From contig JADFXE010000058.1 in NCBI GenBank assembly GCA_015233705.1, positions 538 through 7,647 of the forward strand: DNA of 7,110 nucleotides, written 5' to 3'. Source of the DNA: Candidatus Omnitrophota bacterium. GTDB taxonomy: Bacteria > Omnitrophota > Koll11 > Zapsychrales > Fredricksoniimonadaceae. Positions within the stretch are counted from its first letter, which is position 1, and each line of letters opens with the position of its first letter. Positions 5,696 through 7,110 of the stretch are shown one piece after another. A model generated the notes under the pieces. The model searched no databases. It was not told where the DNA came from and saw only the letters and a list, made by a program, of their open reading frames with translations. Made by a program: the position numbers and the translations under genes.

Positions 5696-6607
5696 ATGGG
5701 ATTAATAGTTCTTGGAACAGTCGCATTGGATGATGTGAAAACGCCGTCCGGCATCAAGAAGAACATGCTGGGCGGTTCGGCTGCGCATTTCACGATGAGC
5801 GCCCGGCTGTTCGAGGATGTCCATGTCGTCGGGGTCGTTGGCAAGGATTTCCCCAAGGTTCATCTGAATTTTTTAAAAAGCAAGGGCGCCAGCCTTTCTT
5901 CGCTGACCGTTGCCGCCGGGGACACCTTCCGCTGGACCGGCGAGTATAAGAAGGATGACCTCAATAGCGCCATCACCCACGCCACGCATCTGGGTGTTCT
6001 GGCGGATTACGAGCCGCAGCTCACCGAGCAGCAGCGCAAGATGACGCATGTCTTTTTGGCTAACCTGGCACCGTCGGTACAGGCCAAATTGCTCAGCCTT
6101 ATCCGCTCGCCGGAATTGATCGGCCTGGACACAATGAATCTGTGGATCAACACGGCCATGAAGGAGCTTCGGCGCCTTATCAAGCGGGCCGATATTTTTG
6201 TGCTGAACGATGGCGAGGCGCGGCTTCTGACCGGTGAGCTTAACACGGTCCAGGCCGCCCGTTGCATCAAGGCCATGGGGCCGCAGGTCGTGGTGGTCAA
6301 GAAAGGCGAGCACGGCGTTTACGTCCTGGGTTCGAATTTCGAGTTCGGTTATCCGGCCTTTCCAATCAGCAAGGTCGTGGATCCGACGGGTGCAGGAGAC
6401 ACTTTTGCCGGCGCCATGTTCGGTTATTTAACCAAGGTCCGCCGGATCGATGAAAAGAATTTCCGCAAGGCCGTTCAGTACGGCACGGTCCTGGCATCCT
6501 TTAACGTCCAGGGATTTGGCGTGGCCCGGACCGCGTCTTTGTCGCTCCGTGATGTGGAGGCGCGCCTGAAACAGTTCCAGCAGTTCGCGGGGTTGGTGAA
6601 TCCATGA
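5696..6607 (+). CDS. PfkB/ribokinase-family sugar or nucleoside kinase
   Basis: The 303-residue cytoplasmic kinase would phosphorylate a sugar or nucleoside with ATP. The PfkB signature 1 region is GG at 26-27 in MLGGSAAHFTM. The acceptor-domain lid runs through about 75-105. NDGE at 171-174 is the N-x-x-E magnesium/phosphate motif. VVVKKGEHGVYV (199-210) is the usual nucleotide-site strand. DPTGAGDTFAGA (229-240) is signature 2, with D235 as catalytic base and the GAGD anion hole. All catalytic parts are intact and the length is normal. The substrate is not readable: ribokinase, adenosine kinase and fructokinase subgroups all share these motifs, and the short N-terminal part fits the nucleoside/sugar kinases. 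Its TGA overlaps the ATG of the PQ-loop gene (ATGA), so the pair is translationally coupled, which suggests a shared substrate. Confidence 0.92.
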   Translation: MGLIVLGTVALDDVKTPSGIKKNMLGGSAAHFTMSARLFEDVHVVGVVGKDFPKVHLNFLKSKGASLSSLTVAAGDTFRWTGEYKKDDLNSAITHATHLGVLADYEPQLTEQQRKMTHVFLANLAPSVQAKLLSLIRSPELIGLDTMNLWINTAMKELRRLIKRADIFVLNDGEARLLTGELNTVQAARCIKAMGPQVVVVKKGEHGVYVLGSNFEFGYPAFPISKVVDPTGAGDTFAGAMFGYLTKVRRIDEKNFRKAVQYGTVLASFNVQGFGVARTASLSLRDVEARLKQFQQFAGLVNP

Positions 6608-6876
6608 TGCAGCCGTTGGAGAAGCTCGCCCTTGCCGCCTCGATCATCATGCCGCTGTGGAACATTCCGCTCATTGTCCGTATCATTCGCAGGAAATCTT
6701 CGGAGGACCTCAGCCTGGCCTGGTTCTTCGGCGTCTGGGTGTGCATGCTGTTGATGCTGCCCTGGGCGGTCGTGACCAAGGATACGGTCCTTAAGGTTTT
6801 CAGCTTCGTGAACGCATCCCTTTTTTCTGTGGTCGGGATCGTGATGATCAAATATTATCCAAAGAAAGCGTCCTGA
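6604..6876 (+). CDS. PQ-loop/SemiSWEET-like three-helix membrane protein
   Basis: The 90-residue protein has three predicted transmembrane helices, about 8-28, 37-57 and 63-84, with the positive KYYPKK end after helix 3. This is the single triple-helix bundle of bacterial SemiSWEETs, which dimerise to make a sugar pore. Family marks are P17, the [20 protein letters not shown] block where helix 1 meets a basic loop, SLAWF starting helix 2, P53 in helix 2, and N70 in helix 3 (FSFVNAS). The literal PQ dipeptide is absent: IPL stands at that place. It may therefore carry sugars or another small solute, or be a non-transporting relative. Start may be ATG 6604 or the adjacent ATG 6607; 6604 overlaps the kinase stop. 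Era starts 1 bp after its stop. Family call is good, substrate unknown. Confidence 0.8.
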   Translation: MMQPLEKLALAASIIMPLWNIPLIVRIIRRKSSEDLSLAWFFGVWVCMLLMLPWAVVTKDTVLKVFSFVNASLFSVVGIVMIKYYPKKAS

Positions 6877-6877
6877 C

Positions 6878-7110
6878 ATGCCGCCCCGTTCCAAGCCCAA
6901 GAAAAAGACCAAGCAGCTTAAGTGCGGATTTGCCGCGATCATTGGCCGGCCGAATGTGGGCAAATCAACGCTTCTCAACAGCATTGTGGGTGAGAAGATC
7001 GCGATCGTTTCGCCCATCCCGCAGACGACCCGTAATGCCCTTAAGGGCATTTATACCGATGAGCGCGGGCAGATCGTTTTCATCGATACACCTGGCTGGC
7101 ATCTGGGCCG
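6878..7110 (+). CDS. era: GTPase Era, 3' partial
   Basis: Seventy-seven residues are visible before the window ends. After a lysine-rich lead ([10 protein letters not shown]) comes the Era GTPase core: G1 GRPNVGKS at 23-30, then [21 protein letters not shown]2 in QTTRN at 49-53, and G3 DTPGWH at 70-75. The stretch VSPxPQTTRN separates Era from the related Der/EngA and MnmE GTPases. Era binds the 3' end of 16S rRNA and helps 30S subunit maturation; the KH domain expected at the C-terminus lies outside the window. The N-terminal extension is about 8 residues longer than in E. coli. TPGWH replaces the common TPGIH. The ATG lies 1 bp after the PQ-loop gene stop and has only a weak ribosome site, so it is probably translated with the upstream gene. 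Confidence 0.93.
   Translation, partial: MPPRSKPKKKTKQLKCGFAAIIGRPNVGKSTLLNSIVGEKIAIVSPIPQTTRNALKGIYTDERGQIVFIDTPGWHLG
7034..7051. repeat. 18-bp perfect palindrome inside era
   Basis: AATGCCCTTAAGGGCATT reads identically on both strands. It codes for the NALKGI segment after the G2 motif, so it may be coincidence; as RNA it can form a 7-bp stem with a TTAA loop. Confidence 0.3.

Noticed and set aside
6475..7050. 191-codon open frame on the minus strand across pfkB, the PQ-loop gene and era
   Set aside because: It runs opposite three recognisable genes, shows no domain motif, and reflects the GC-rich codon pattern of the + strand.

Overview
The window reads as a compact bacterial chromosome segment, with all genes on the + strand and no tRNA, rRNA, mobile element or CRISPR array that I can see. 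The mix of genes (a YkgJ-type cysteine cluster joined to a DUF2156 acyltransferase, an Lrp/AsnC regulator beside a class I aminotransferase, a PQ-loop protein and Era), the moderately GC-rich coding sequence and GTCGGG-type intergenic hairpins suggest an uncultured Gram-negative lineage. Omnitrophota or a neighbour is my guess. That placement is an inference from gene content and style, not from any marker phylogeny.

Region 1 (1-1862): the 3' part of a gene coding for a cysteine-cluster (YkgJ) domain fused to a DUF2156/LPG-synthase C-terminal (GNAT-fold) domain overlaps by 8 bp a DnaQ-like DEDDh 3'-5' exonuclease. Region 2 (1863-3490): a near-consensus sigma70-type promoter lies just before a secreted coiled-coil protein of unknown function. 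An Lrp/AsnC-family regulator follows 32 bp later.

Region 3 (3491-5570): an 81-bp gap holds a hairpin plus T-tract with competing pairing partners (terminator or attenuator). It is followed by a tight unit: PLP-dependent class I/II aminotransferase, small TPR protein, YjbQ/UPF0047 protein. Spacings are 5 bp and then a 4-bp ATGA overlap. The position of the Lrp protein makes it a plausible regulator of the aminotransferase unit.

Region 4 (5571-7110): a 125-bp gap has two GTCGGG hairpins and a strong Shine-Dalgarno. After it come a PfkB-family sugar/nucleoside kinase, a 90-residue three-helix PQ-loop/SemiSWEET-like protein (ATGA overlap) and, 1 bp further on, the start of the GTPase Era, which runs off the window end. 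Kinase and PQ-loop protein together suggest uptake and phosphorylation of one small substrate, but this is inferred from position only.

The window is mostly ordinary housekeeping and accessory chromosome. The items most worth a second look are the YkgJ-DUF2156 fusion, the promoter placed so that the coiled-coil mRNA would be leaderless, and the shared hairpin arms in the two longest intergenic gaps.
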